Assembly (NCBI RefSeq): GCF_943192895.1
Contig: NZ_CALPCB010000001.1
Location: 243,073 to 307,072, forward strand
Direction: 5' to 3'
Source of the DNA: Veillonella_A intestinalis
Lineage (GTDB): Bacteria; Bacillota; Negativicutes; Veillonellales; Veillonellaceae
Length of the DNA: 64,000 bases
Notes under the pieces: generated by a model
Databases searched by the model: none
Told to the model about the DNA's origin: nothing
Seen by the model: only the letters and a program-made list of their open reading frames with translations
Program-made: the position numbers and the translations under genes
Part shown: positions 8,472 through 16,465 of the stretch, piece by piece
How the letters are laid out: every line of letters starts with the position of its first letter
Numbering within the stretch: position 1 is the first letter of the stretch

Positions 8472-9686
8472 ATGGCGAAACTAGAAATTATAGGGACAGG
8501 TGGTAAAGACAATAAGGCAGTCACTCATAAGCCAGCAATTACTATAGCAACTATTAAGTTGTGGCATATTGCTTTGCCCTTGCGCTTTACTTTTAAAACA
8601 GCTCAAGGCACTGTAAAGACACGAGAAAGTTTAATTATTGAAGTGACTACGACTACAGGTTATACCAGCTATGGTGAAGTAGTGGCATTTACGGATCCCT
8701 TTTATACGGCAGAGACGTTGTCTAAGAGTAAACAAATACTGGAGACTACGTGGCTGCCGTTCTTCATTGGTAAAACTTTGCAGAGCCCCTGGGACTGTTA
8801 TCATGTCTTGCCAATAGAGGCTAATGCTTTGCGTGTTCACTATCCTATGGCTTGGGCTGGTCTTGAAAATGCCTTGCTTCACGCCTATTATGGGGAACAA
8901 GGTTTGTCTACTATTGATGAATTAGTACCTGGTCATAAGAATGGAAATATAGCATCTGGTGTTGTTTTAGGAGATATGCCGATTAGTGAATTATTAACAG
9001 CAGTAGCCACTCATGAGGCACAGGGATGTGACCGAATTAAATTAAAATTGACACCTCGTGATGCGGTTTTACGGGTGCAAACTGTTCGTGAAGCCTTTCC
9101 CCAGATTATATTAGCTGGCGATGCTAATTGCAGTTTTTCTCTTGAACAAGTGGATGATATAATAGCCTTAAATGCCTATAATTTACGCTCCTTAGAAGAG
9201 CCGTTTCAGATACCAAAAGGCGAGACGGGGGTTACAGTGTATGCTTCGTTGCCTCAAAGTTTGCGTAAGGCTATTCAAAGTCCTATATGCTTTGATGAAA
9301 GTGTACAATCACTTCGAGAGTTGCAAGCTATGTATGAAACGGGTTGGCTAGATCTGTTGAACATTAAAATTGGTCGTTTAGGTGGTTTACGTGAAACACT
9401 GCGTTGCTTAGCATATTGTCGTGAAAAGCAGATTGGCTATTGGATTGGTAGCATGGTGGAAAGTGGTATTTCAAAATATATGCATGTACAATTGGCAGCC
9501 TTAGCAGATACCTGGATGGCCGGCGATTTGTCTGACATGAACCGTTATTTTGAACGAGATATTATTACAACACCGATTCAATTTCAAAAAGGCTATATGC
9601 CTGTTGATTTTGAAGCGGGTTTAGGAACGGCGATTGATACAAAGCAGTTGAAGGCGTACGCATTAGATTGTCAAGAATTTTGTTAG
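8472..9686 (+). CDS. menC: o-Succinylbenzoate synthase
   Basis: Enolase-superfamily dehydratase turning SHCHC into o-succinylbenzoate. The barrel residues of the MenC/N-acylamino-acid racemase group are visible: KLKL (second-strand lysines), AGDANCSF (Asp), SLEEPF (Glu), CFDES (Asp) and LNIKIGRLGG (Lys base). The start is set at ATG 8472 (404 aa), behind AAAAGGAGGTG at 8455-8463; a longer frame from 8433 would contain that ribosome site. The first 26 or so residues before TIKLWHIALPL are an extra polar leader. Some relatives also racemise N-acylamino acids; the operon context favours MenC. Confidence 0.92.
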   Translation: MAKLEIIGTGGKDNKAVTHKPAITIATIKLWHIALPLRFTFKTAQGTVKTRESLIIEVTTTTGYTSYGEVVAFTDPFYTAETLSKSKQILETTWLPFFIGKTLQSPWDCYHVLPIEANALRVHYPMAWAGLENALLHAYYGEQGLSTIDELVPGHKNGNIASGVVLGDMPISELLTAVATHEAQGCDRIKLKLTPRDAVLRVQTVREAFPQIILAGDANCSFSLEQVDDIIALNAYNLRSLEEPFQIPKGETGVTVYASLPQSLRKAIQSPICFDESVQSLRELQAMYETGWLDLLNIKIGRLGGLRETLRCLAYCREKQIGYWIGSMVESGISKYMHVQLAALADTWMAGDLSDMNRYFERDIITTPIQFQKGYMPVDFEAGLGTAIDTKQLKAYALDCQEFC

Positions 9687-9713
9687 CTGTATTAGTTTGC
9701 TCGTGAAATGAGA

Positions 9714-9779
9714 GCTAAGGCTAAGATAAAGATAAATATAGATGTAAATATAAATATAAATATAAATGTAAGGATAAAA
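9714..9779. repeat. Hexanucleotide repeat array in the menC-menI gap
   Basis: Eleven in-phase six-base units run without interruption: GCTAAG twice, ATAAAG, ATAAAT, ATAGAT, GTAAAT, ATAAAT three times, GTAAGG, ATAAAA. The array ends two bases before the menI ATG, and its tenth unit supplies the only ribosome-binding-like AAGG. Changes in copy number would alter the leader and possibly menI translation. Confidence 0.85.
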
Positions 9780-9781
9780 TA

Positions 9782-10156
9782 ATGAATTTAGTTGATCAGT
9801 TACAGATACAATATGTGAATATGACCGATACAGGCTTTGAAAGTGCTATGCAGTTATCTACTTTTCATGCACAACCTTTTGGTTACCTAAATGGTGGTGC
9901 TACCATCGCTTTTTGTGAAGCGATTGCTGGTATGGCTAGTAATCATATGGGGGAAGGTATGTATGTTGGGGTAGGTCAGACTGTTACAGCCCAGCACTTA
10001 CAGGCTATGAAAGCTGAGGGTGTATTAAAAGCTAAAGGAACCTTGTTACATAATGGCAAGCGAAATCATGTATGGGAGATTAAGTTGACGAATGAACAAG
10101 ATGAACTTATTTCTCAGGTAACCGTTGTGAATGCATTGATTCGTATGGAAAAATAG
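9782..10156 (+). CDS. menI: Hotdog-fold thioesterase, likely 1,4-dihydroxy-2-naphthoyl-CoA hydrolase
   Basis: A 124-residue PaaI/YdiI-type hotdog thioesterase, which would hydrolyse DHNA-CoA to DHNA. The helix-and-loop signature PFGYLNGGATIAFCEAIAG contains the conserved Gly-Gly and the catalytic-type Glu found in the E. coli MenI relatives. Placement at the end of the men cluster, where DHNA-CoA is the accumulated product, supports the specific role; the fold alone would also fit other acyl-CoA thioesterases. Translation must start inside or next to the hexamer repeat array. Confidence 0.82.
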   Translation: MNLVDQLQIQYVNMTDTGFESAMQLSTFHAQPFGYLNGGATIAFCEAIAGMASNHMGEGMYVGVGQTVTAQHLQAMKAEGVLKAKGTLLHNGKRNHVWEIKLTNEQDELISQVTVVNALIRMEK

Positions 10157-10254
10157 GCTTGTGGCATTTATTAGTGTAATAAAAGATTAAGTAATGATAG
10201 AAAAGACTAAATAGTTTGTTAGTACAGCAAAATAAGTATAGGAGTTTAGTTTGT

Positions 10255-11478
10255 ATGTTAGAACGTAAGACATTTAGCCTAGTGGTGCTAGTTGGAATTT
10301 TGGCAGGGATAGTAGGGATAGTATTTACGAACCTCTTACATGTCATTCAACATGCTATGTATAACTATAGCAGTGCTGATGGCTATAGCTTTGGTATGGG
10401 TGTAGCTCAAGTGAGTGGTGAGCATCGACTGTGGGCACTGTTAGCCTGTGGCCTTGTAGGTGGTGTAGGTTGGGTATTGATTCATCGCTATGGTGGAAAA
10501 TTAGTAGATGTTAAGGATGCTGTCAAAGATGTGACAAAGGAAATGCCACCAATCACTACTTTGTTGCATGCTACTTTGCAGATTATCACTGTAGGGATGG
10601 GTTCACCGCTTGGACGAGAAGTGGCGCCTCGAGAAGCGACTTCGGCCTTGATTACCTGGGTTATGCGGTATGTAGAGGTAACTAAAGAGAATAAAGCCTT
10701 ATTAATAGCTTGTGCTTCTGGGGCTGGTTTGGCGGCAGTGTATAATTCGCCTGTATCAGCTACTATTTTCGTGTTAGAAACACTATTATTAACTTGGAAT
10801 ATGCGAGCATTAAGCTCAGCTTTTGTTGCTTGTGGGGTGGCTACATTTATCGTTCGTTTAGGTTTAGGTGATACGATTCAGTACGATATGCCACAGCCGG
10901 CTATAGTGGGTGCTTTTGCTGAATTTGCTGTTGTATTAGGGATTATTATTGGTCTTACGGTTGTTTTTTTTGATAAATCACAGGCTAAATTACCTAAATT
11001 TGATTGTAAAAGCCCTAAGATGATTGCTTTGGCAGTAGTAGCTTTTGGTTTAGTTGGTGTAATGGCTATGTATTTTCCTGCTATTTTAGGCAATGGTAAG
11101 CCAGGCAATCAGTTAACTTTTGCTGAATTAGTTAGTTGGGAATATGCGTTAGGTTTATTTGCTACTAAGTGGGTTGCCGTATTATTGGCTTTGGTAGCAG
11201 GCGCCTATGGTGGTAAAATCACACCATCCATGATGTTAGGAAGTACATTAGCATTAGCATTAGCGGTAGCCTGGAGTGCTATGGTTGGCCCTATTTCCAT
11301 TGGTTTAGCTGCTTTTTTAGGGGCTGTTGTATTTCTTGGCCTGGCACAAAAAATGCCACTTACATCAGCGGTATTTATGCTTGAATTATCACGTTTTTCT
11401 GTGGAACTATTATTCCCGATTGCCTTAGCTATGGGGATGGGGATGTTGACACAGCAGTGGTTTAAAGAAAAAGTGTAG
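10255..11478 (+). CDS. ClC-family chloride channel/antiporter
   Basis: A polytopic membrane protein of 407 aa with the ClC layout. The selectivity and gating segments are recognisable: GMGSPLGREVAPREA contains the gating-glutamate GRE, VYNSPVSATIFVLE corresponds to the FNAP..IFxxE helix, and AYGGKITPSMMLGS corresponds to GGxFxPxLxxG. The first signature (GSGIP in E. coli ClcA) is not clear here. The start is ATG 10255 after AGGAG (10241-10245), not the upstream TTG at 10216. It probably moves chloride in exchange for protons, with a role in pH or ion balance. It may be co-transcribed with the VOC gene 12 bases downstream. Confidence 0.85.
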   Translation: MLERKTFSLVVLVGILAGIVGIVFTNLLHVIQHAMYNYSSADGYSFGMGVAQVSGEHRLWALLACGLVGGVGWVLIHRYGGKLVDVKDAVKDVTKEMPPITTLLHATLQIITVGMGSPLGREVAPREATSALITWVMRYVEVTKENKALLIACASGAGLAAVYNSPVSATIFVLETLLLTWNMRALSSAFVACGVATFIVRLGLGDTIQYDMPQPAIVGAFAEFAVVLGIIIGLTVVFFDKSQAKLPKFDCKSPKMIALAVVAFGLVGVMAMYFPAILGNGKPGNQLTFAELVSWEYALGLFATKWVAVLLALVAGAYGGKITPSMMLGSTLALALAVAWSAMVGPISIGLAAFLGAVVFLGLAQKMPLTSAVFMLELSRFSVELLFPIALAMGMGMLTQQWFKEKV

Positions 11479-11490
11479 GGAGGTTTAGCT

Positions 11491-11878
11491 ATGCAGGTTA
11501 AAGGCTTAGATCATTTAGTTATTACAACGCAAGATTTAGCTAAGTGTTTACATTTTTATGTAGATATACTGGGGATGACTGTTCAAGAAAGTAAAGGGCG
11601 TTATGCTTTGCACTTTGGGAGTCAAAAGTTTAATATTCATACGAAAAAAAGCAGAATTTTTACCAGCTGCGCAATATCCAACTTATGGAAGTTTAGATTT
11701 GTGCTTAGTTGTGGAAGGGCCTATTGAAGCAGTAGTTAATGATATTACTACTAAAGGATATCCAATTGAATTAGGTCCTGTAGACCGGAATGGTGCTTTA
11801 GGACCGATGAAAAGCGTTTATTTGCGCGATGGGGATGGGAATTTAGTGGAATTGTGTTGTTATGAGGGCGTGAAATAA
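11491..11878 (+). pseudogene. VOC/glyoxalase-fold protein gene split by a frameshift
   Basis: Two overlapping frames together encode one vicinal-oxygen-chelate protein of about 128 aa. The first (from ATG 11491) gives GLDHLVITTQDLAKCLHFYV through FNIHTKK; the second continues AEFLPAAQYPTYGSLDLC through LRDGDGNLVELCCYEG. They join at a run of seven A at 11644-11650, where one A too many shifts the frame. His at residue 7 and Glu in LVELCC are the usual metal ligands of the fold. The ribosome site GGGAGG is intact. This could be a true mutation, a phase-variable homopolymer or a sequencing error. Confidence 0.8.
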
Positions 11879-12012
11879 AAAATAGTAGGGGATAAGCTAA
11901 TTAGTTGTAGCTTATTCAGGAGAGTTGTTTATTTAAAAATAAATTTAAATTTTACTTTGCAATGAGGTTCGTAAGCGAATAAGAAAAAACTAAAAATTTT
12001 CAAAAAAAGTAC

Positions 12013-12041
12013 TTGCACACATTTTTTACTTGTGATAAAAT
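12013..12041 (+). promoter_or_regulatory. Promoter of the tRNA-Pro/tRNA-Gly genes
   Basis: TTGCAC (12013-12018), 17-base spacer, TAAAAT (12036-12041), about 60 bases upstream of the mature tRNA-Pro. Confidence 0.55.
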
Positions 12042-12104
12042 AACTTTGTTGTTGCGAAAGAGTAAATAACAAGCACGACGAAAAGAATAGTATTTCTTTT
12101 AAAT

Positions 12105-12181
12105 CGGGGCATAGCGCAGTTTGGTAGCGCACCTGGCTTGGGACCAGGGGGTCGCAGGTTCGAATCCTGCTGCTCCGACCA
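12105..12181 (+). tRNA. tRNA-Pro (anticodon TGG)
   Basis: A 77-base cloverleaf. Acceptor strand CGGGGCA pairs with TGCTCCG (one G-T), and the anticodon stem CCTGG/CCAGG encloses CTTGGGA, giving TGG. The T-loop GGTTCGAATCC is standard and the terminal CCA is encoded. Confidence 0.96.
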
Positions 12182-12191
12182 TTTTTTTATT

Positions 12192-12265
12192 GCGGGTGTA
12201 GCTCAATGGTAGAGCCCCAGCCTTCCAAGCTGGTCGCGAGGGTTCGATTCCCTTCACCCGCTCCA
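12192..12265 (+). tRNA. tRNA-Gly (anticodon TCC)
   Basis: A 74-base cloverleaf with acceptor GCGGGTG/CACCCGC, anticodon arm CCAGC-CTTCCAA-GCTGG (TCC), T-loop GGTTCGATTCC and encoded CCA. It lies ten bases after tRNA-Pro and is probably co-transcribed with it. Confidence 0.96.
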
Positions 12266-12329
12266 TTTTTTTATGTGGAATTTTTTCTGTATATTATGCT
12301 GAAATTATAGTAATTCAAACTGACTTGAA

Positions 12330-12359
12330 TTGCATTTTTTATAATGGTTAGTGTATAAT
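12330..12359 (+). promoter_or_regulatory. Promoter of tRNA-Arg
   Basis: TTGCAT (12330-12335), 18-base spacer, TATAAT (12354-12359), 35 bases before the mature tRNA. Confidence 0.6.
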
Positions 12360-12394
12360 ATATACGGTGAAAAATTCTTTTTTTAATTTCATAT

Positions 12395-12471
<77 letters not shown>

Positions 12472-12480
12472 CAGTAAATA

Positions 12481-12515
12481 AGCGGATAGTTCGAGTTGAG
12501 CTATTCGCTATTTTT
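12481..12515 (+). terminator. Terminator after tRNA-Arg
   Basis: AGCGGATAG (12481-12489) pairs with CTATTCGCT (12501-12509), including one G-T, and is followed by ATTTTT. Confidence 0.8.
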
Positions 12516-12623
12516 GTAATTTTCGGTAATTTTTTCGGTGATTTTTTTGTATTTCCATCTCCATGATATCTTCATAACTATATCGTAAAATATAGATATA
12601 GTTAATTAAGGGAGGAACAATAT

Positions 12624-13343
12624 ATGAAAATGACTAATGCTTTAAAACGTAGCCTTATGGCGGCAGGATTATTGGCAGTTGTGGCAACTCCGTTATTGAA
12701 TGATACAGCTAAGGCTGCAGATAATACTAAACCAAATGAAAATGCAAATATTAATGCAAAATATAATGCAAATTATAATTCTGGCAATGATAAGAAGAAT
12801 TTAGAATGGCAGGCAAAAGCTATTGAACAGCTATTGCGTGGGAATTTAGATTCTATTAATGAGCAGCTTAATGAGCGCTTGCAACAACAAAATGATAAAG
12901 CAGATAAGAAACAGCAAGCTCAAGTTCAGAAGCAAGAGGCTAATGGAAAATTGCCAATGACTTTAACATCACGAGCAAATTTACCAGCATCATATGACAA
13001 ACAGTATATTCAAAATAACTTTACTGACTTATCAAAGTATGTACTTGATACAGGTTTCGTAAATTCTGATTTTAGATTATATGTACAACCAATTCGAGTA
13101 AATAAAGATGTGTTAGAATTAGTTAGTTATGGCTTCTTAACGGATAATACGCCAGATATGTTTGCCCGTTATATGGCATATGACTTAAAAACTGATACTG
13201 TATATTACAGTAAATACCGTTTAAATTATGATGCTAATACATTGAAAACAACGGAAGTGGAAACATTTGATTCTGTAGAAACTGAATCATTACCAGCTGT
13301 TCATGATGAAATGATTGAATTAGCAAAACAAGTAGGCTACTAA
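12624..13343 (+). CDS. Secreted protein of unknown function
   Basis: A 239-residue protein with a clear signal peptide (basic start, hydrophobic LMAAGLLAVVATPLL, cleavage near AKA-ADN around residue 31). The mature N-terminal third is low-complexity: Asn/Ala/Lys-rich, then a Gln/Lys-rich helical or coiled-coil stretch to about residue 105. The C-terminal 120 residues look globular and rich in Tyr, Asp and Val, with a beta-like DLKTDTVYYSKYRLNYD segment. GGGAGGAA gives a well-placed ribosome site. It has its own terminator and no operon partner. The minus-strand secreted protein at 25275-25859 has a loosely similar beta-rich character, but I cannot show homology. Confidence 0.75.
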   Translation: MKMTNALKRSLMAAGLLAVVATPLLNDTAKAADNTKPNENANINAKYNANYNSGNDKKNLEWQAKAIEQLLRGNLDSINEQLNERLQQQNDKADKKQQAQVQKQEANGKLPMTLTSRANLPASYDKQYIQNNFTDLSKYVLDTGFVNSDFRLYVQPIRVNKDVLELVSYGFLTDNTPDMFARYMAYDLKTDTVYYSKYRLNYDANTLKTTEVETFDSVETESLPAVHDEMIELAKQVGY

Positions 13344-13384
13344 TAGATTGAAGTAGATTCTATTAAGTAGTTTCAATATAAAAA

Positions 13385-13427
13385 CCCTCAAGTGTGAGAG
13401 AAATACATCACATTTGAGGGCTTTTTT
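13385..13427 (+). terminator. Terminator after the secreted protein
   Basis: A 13-base stem CCCTCAAGTGTGA / TCACATTTGAGGG (one G-T) with a 10-base loop is followed by CTTTTTT. Confidence 0.92.
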
Positions 13428-13562
13428 GCATATTTTATATATTTGTAAAAAAGGAATTTATATAGGTTAATGGAGAATAGTATAATATAAAATTTGTAAT
13501 ATAACATAGAATTGTAATATTCATAAAATTTGTACAGGTAGTGATTGCTATGAGAGAGTGTG

Positions 13563-14717
13563 ATGACTATGGTGTTACTAAAAAGTGAGCAACCAACATT
13601 TCATCAAGTAAAGCTAACAGAAATTAAGAGGGATCTCTTTTATATTATGAAAGTAGATTCAGAGGATACGATTGCTGTTGAATGTATTGAAGACTTTAAT
13701 CCGCAGAATATAGAATCATATATTCATTATTATATTGATGAGGCTCAACTTAGTATTCAAGAGTTAGCATCTATCAAAGGTAGTGCGGATAAAGTAGTGG
13801 CGGTTTATATGGATACCAATACTATGGACACACATCCTTCATCTGCGGAATTATATCATCTGAAGCACAATCCGATTATTTCCAAATTAATTAAACGAGA
13901 TGTGCAGGGCATAGCTTTTTTGTGCTGTATTGATACGAAGACACATGTATTAAAGGGGATGACTAAAGCGGTGAAACGAGATTTATTACTAGCTTTGGAG
14001 AAAACCTTTGAGCATCAGCGGGCACTGCACATTATAGAGGGATATACTGTACGGCGTTTCACAGGGATTAGTGGTGAGCGAGAGACGATTTTTTCAGAAG
14101 CTATTAAAACATTTTTAGGGGACGATGAAAAATTTACCAGTATTTATAAGCATCGCAATGAAGATACGAGTGAAGATACATATTATCGGAGTCAGAGTGA
14201 ACAATATTTTATTGCTTGTCATCAAGAGCCTGTAACACCACGGTTAGGTGTTGCTATCTTTAAACAAGCTGAAACGGTACTGCGCAGTATTGATAAAAAA
14301 GCACAAAATAAATTAGAGTACACGGAAGCACTACAGATTTTAAATGGTCGATTGGTTAATATTCGAGCCGCCACAGTACGCATGTTAGAGGATGTAGTAA
14401 AACTCTATTTAGAAGAACGAGGATATGAATATAGGAAAATAGGGGACACTAATTCACAAGTGAGACATGTACAACCGGGGGCTGTAGTAGGGGGAAATCA
14501 AGAGGATATAAAGGAAGTGTGGCTGGCACCTCGCTTTGGAGAACGCGATTGTATATATGTAGGTCCTTATAAGGACGGTTATTATGCAAGTGTAGAGTTA
14601 GTTGATCATACTTGGCTGTTTATAGATTGTGTAGTCACTAAAAAAGACGTACAACTTGCTGTATACGAAGAGGTGATGTATAAGTTATATGATATGACGG
14701 AATCAGTGAATAAGTAG
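13563..14717 (+). CDS. Hypothetical cytoplasmic protein, 384 aa
   Basis: I do not recognise this protein. It has no signal peptide and no hydrophobic segment long enough for a membrane helix. It is a mix of charged helices and short strands, with a central run DKKAQNKLEYTEALQILNGR and a Tyr-rich C-terminal part (ERDCIYVGPYKDGYYASVEL). No nucleotide-binding loop or metal cluster is visible. The start could be GTG 13560, ATG 13563 or ATG 13569; 13563 is used because GAGAGAG lies just upstream, but the ribosome site is weak. It stands alone, in the same direction as its neighbours. Confidence 0.65.
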   Translation: MTMVLLKSEQPTFHQVKLTEIKRDLFYIMKVDSEDTIAVECIEDFNPQNIESYIHYYIDEAQLSIQELASIKGSADKVVAVYMDTNTMDTHPSSAELYHLKHNPIISKLIKRDVQGIAFLCCIDTKTHVLKGMTKAVKRDLLLALEKTFEHQRALHIIEGYTVRRFTGISGERETIFSEAIKTFLGDDEKFTSIYKHRNEDTSEDTYYRSQSEQYFIACHQEPVTPRLGVAIFKQAETVLRSIDKKAQNKLEYTEALQILNGRLVNIRAATVRMLEDVVKLYLEERGYEYRKIGDTNSQVRHVQPGAVVGGNQEDIKEVWLAPRFGERDCIYVGPYKDGYYASVELVDHTWLFIDCVVTKKDVQLAVYEEVMYKLYDMTESVNK

Positions 14718-14994
14718 TAGATAATATATATCACATAATGTCAAAAAAACGACTATTTTATATTAGATGGCAAATAATATAATTTTTAATATTATCAGAA
14801 TAATTTATTAAACTATTAAAAAATTGAAAATAGTGGTTTATTTATTTGACTATGTATAGACTTTAGTACAGTAAAATGGACTTAAGGTATCAAGATTTAT
14901 TCTGATATAGATTATACATAGTGAATTGCTATTAATGTTTTGTAGTAAAGGAAGGATTTTTAATGTAAGTAGTTTATAATTAAGGGTGATGATT

Positions 14995-16299
14995 ATGAAA
15001 AAGTATTCAATGGAACATGTGATGAGGTTTGTTATTTTTAGTATTTTAGGTATTATTATATTTTTCATACCCGTAACTATCGGTGGAAAATCAACAATTC
15101 CTCTAGATCACGTAGTTTCCTATATTTTAAAAATCCCATATTTTCAGGAAGTATATGGCGGGCTTTTAGTTGTTATTGGAGCCTTATTGCCCTTTATTAC
15201 TAGAACGTGGAACAAAAATACAACGACTACAATTTTTTCTGTTTTAAATATTTTGGCCATTCCTTTTGTATATATGGCACTGATGAAAACAGGCCCAGAA
15301 TTCTTGATGAATAAAGACACGATTCCTTTTATTTACTCTAAAATTGTAGTGCCTGTAATTACAATTGTGCCGATTGGGGCAGCCTTTTTGGCCTTATTAA
15401 TTAACTATGGTCTTATGGAATTTGTTGGTGTATTTATGCGGCCAATTATGCGCCCTCTTTGGAAAACACCTGGTCGTTCAGCCATTGATGCGGTGGCCTC
15501 TTTCGTTGGTAGTTATTCTGTAGCCTTATTAATTACGAATCGTGTATATAAAGAAGGTAAATATACCGCAAAAGAAGCAGTTATTATTGCTACTGGATTC
15601 TCCACGGTATCAGCTACGTTTATGATTATCGTTGCTAAAACTCTTAATTTATTAGATGTATGGAACTTATATTTCTGGGCAACGGTTATTGTTACTTTCT
15701 TAGTAACCGCAGTGACTGCACGTATTTATCCAATCAGTCGCAAAGCTGATGAATACTATCAAGGTGTGCAAGGCAATGTCGAAAAGACAGTAGTTCAAGA
15801 TAAATTTAAAGTAGCTTTTGAAGAGGCTATGGAAACAGCGGCTCAAGCAGATGGTATTATTGTAGGTACATATCACCATTTACGTGATGGTTTAAATTTG
15901 GCCCTCAAAATTGCTCCGTCCTTGATGGCTATTGGCGTGCTTGGCATTGTTATTGCTAACCACACGCCGGTATTTAATGTACTCGCTTATCTCTTATATC
16001 CATTTACATTTGTTACGGGCTTTGAAGAGCCATTCCTTGTAGCGAAAGCGTTATCTTTGGGGATTGCTGAAATGTTCTTACCAGCTGTGTTAGTTACTCA
16101 TTTAAGCTTTGAAGCGCGCATGTTAGTTGCTATTACTTGTGTTTCCGAAGTATTGTTCTTCTCTGCTTCGATTCCATGTATGATGGCTACTGAGATTCCA
16201 ATTAAATTAAGTGATTACTTTATCATTTGGTTCGAACGTGTAGCTTTATCAGTTTTAATTTCTGTGCCTGTTATTTATGCAGTGAAATTACTTATGTAG
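14995..16299 (+). CDS. YjiH-family nucleoside-recognition (Gate) domain membrane protein
   Basis: A polytopic inner-membrane protein of 435 aa with some eight to ten hydrophobic helices. The segments GRSAIDAVASFVGSYSVALL, AVIIATGFSTVSATFM and TGFEEPFLVAKALSLGIAEM are typical of the nucleoside-recognition/Gate superfamily, and the whole resembles longer proteins annotated YjiH family. The substrate is unproven. The start is ATG 14995, eight bases after AAGGG (14982-14986); GTG 14986 and ATG 14989 overlap that site. It is distinct from the shorter YjiH at 18223, which has a separate YjiG partner. The last codons and stop lie inside a tandem repeat. Confidence 0.75.
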   Translation: MKKYSMEHVMRFVIFSILGIIIFFIPVTIGGKSTIPLDHVVSYILKIPYFQEVYGGLLVVIGALLPFITRTWNKNTTTTIFSVLNILAIPFVYMALMKTGPEFLMNKDTIPFIYSKIVVPVITIVPIGAAFLALLINYGLMEFVGVFMRPIMRPLWKTPGRSAIDAVASFVGSYSVALLITNRVYKEGKYTAKEAVIIATGFSTVSATFMIIVAKTLNLLDVWNLYFWATVIVTFLVTAVTARIYPISRKADEYYQGVQGNVEKTVVQDKFKVAFEEAMETAAQADGIIVGTYHHLRDGLNLALKIAPSLMAIGVLGIVIANHTPVFNVLAYLLYPFTFVTGFEEPFLVAKALSLGIAEMFLPAVLVTHLSFEARMLVAITCVSEVLFFSASIPCMMATEIPIKLSDYFIIWFERVALSVLISVPVIYAVKLLM

Positions 16300-16379
16300 T
16301 AAAGGTACGTATGTAGTTAAAAGTACGTAGATAGTTAAAGGTACTTAGATAATGAAAGTGCTTAGATAGTAAAAGTATT
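16293..16379. repeat. 17-18 bp degenerate tandem repeat, five units
   Basis: Five successive units resemble TAGATAGTTAAAGGTACT: 16293-16309, 16310-16327, 16328-16345, 16346-16362 and 16363-16379. The first unit carries the stop codon of the upstream membrane-protein gene, so the array grew from the gene end. It is directly followed by the shared terminator. Confidence 0.8.
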
Positions 16380-16393
16380 TTGAAATAAATATT

Positions 16394-16440
16394 AAAAACC
16401 GCCTTATAGTTGTTTTACACAACTATAAGGCGGTTTTCTT
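16394..16440. terminator. Bidirectional terminator between the YjiH-family gene and catalase
   Basis: A perfect 18-base stem (16395-16412 with 16420-16437) encloses the seven-base loop TTTTACA. Flanking A and T runs make it work on both strands, serving the two convergent genes. Confidence 0.93.
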
Positions 16441-16465
16441 ATGGGTAATTAATATCTAACTTACC

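Noticed and set aside
9714..9779. Coding extension of menI upstream through the hexamers
   Set aside because: The repeat has in-frame stops close to the ATG and its reading would be low-complexity; thioesterase homology begins at the annotated start.
11888..11917. Hairpin GGATAAGCT...AGCTTATT as a terminator after the VOC gene
   Set aside because: Stem is plausible but followed by CAGGAG rather than T; not listed as a terminator.
16293..16379. Possible CRISPR or protein-binding iterons
   Set aside because: Degenerate 17-18-base tandem units without spacers, at a gene end; no origin or partition genes nearby.
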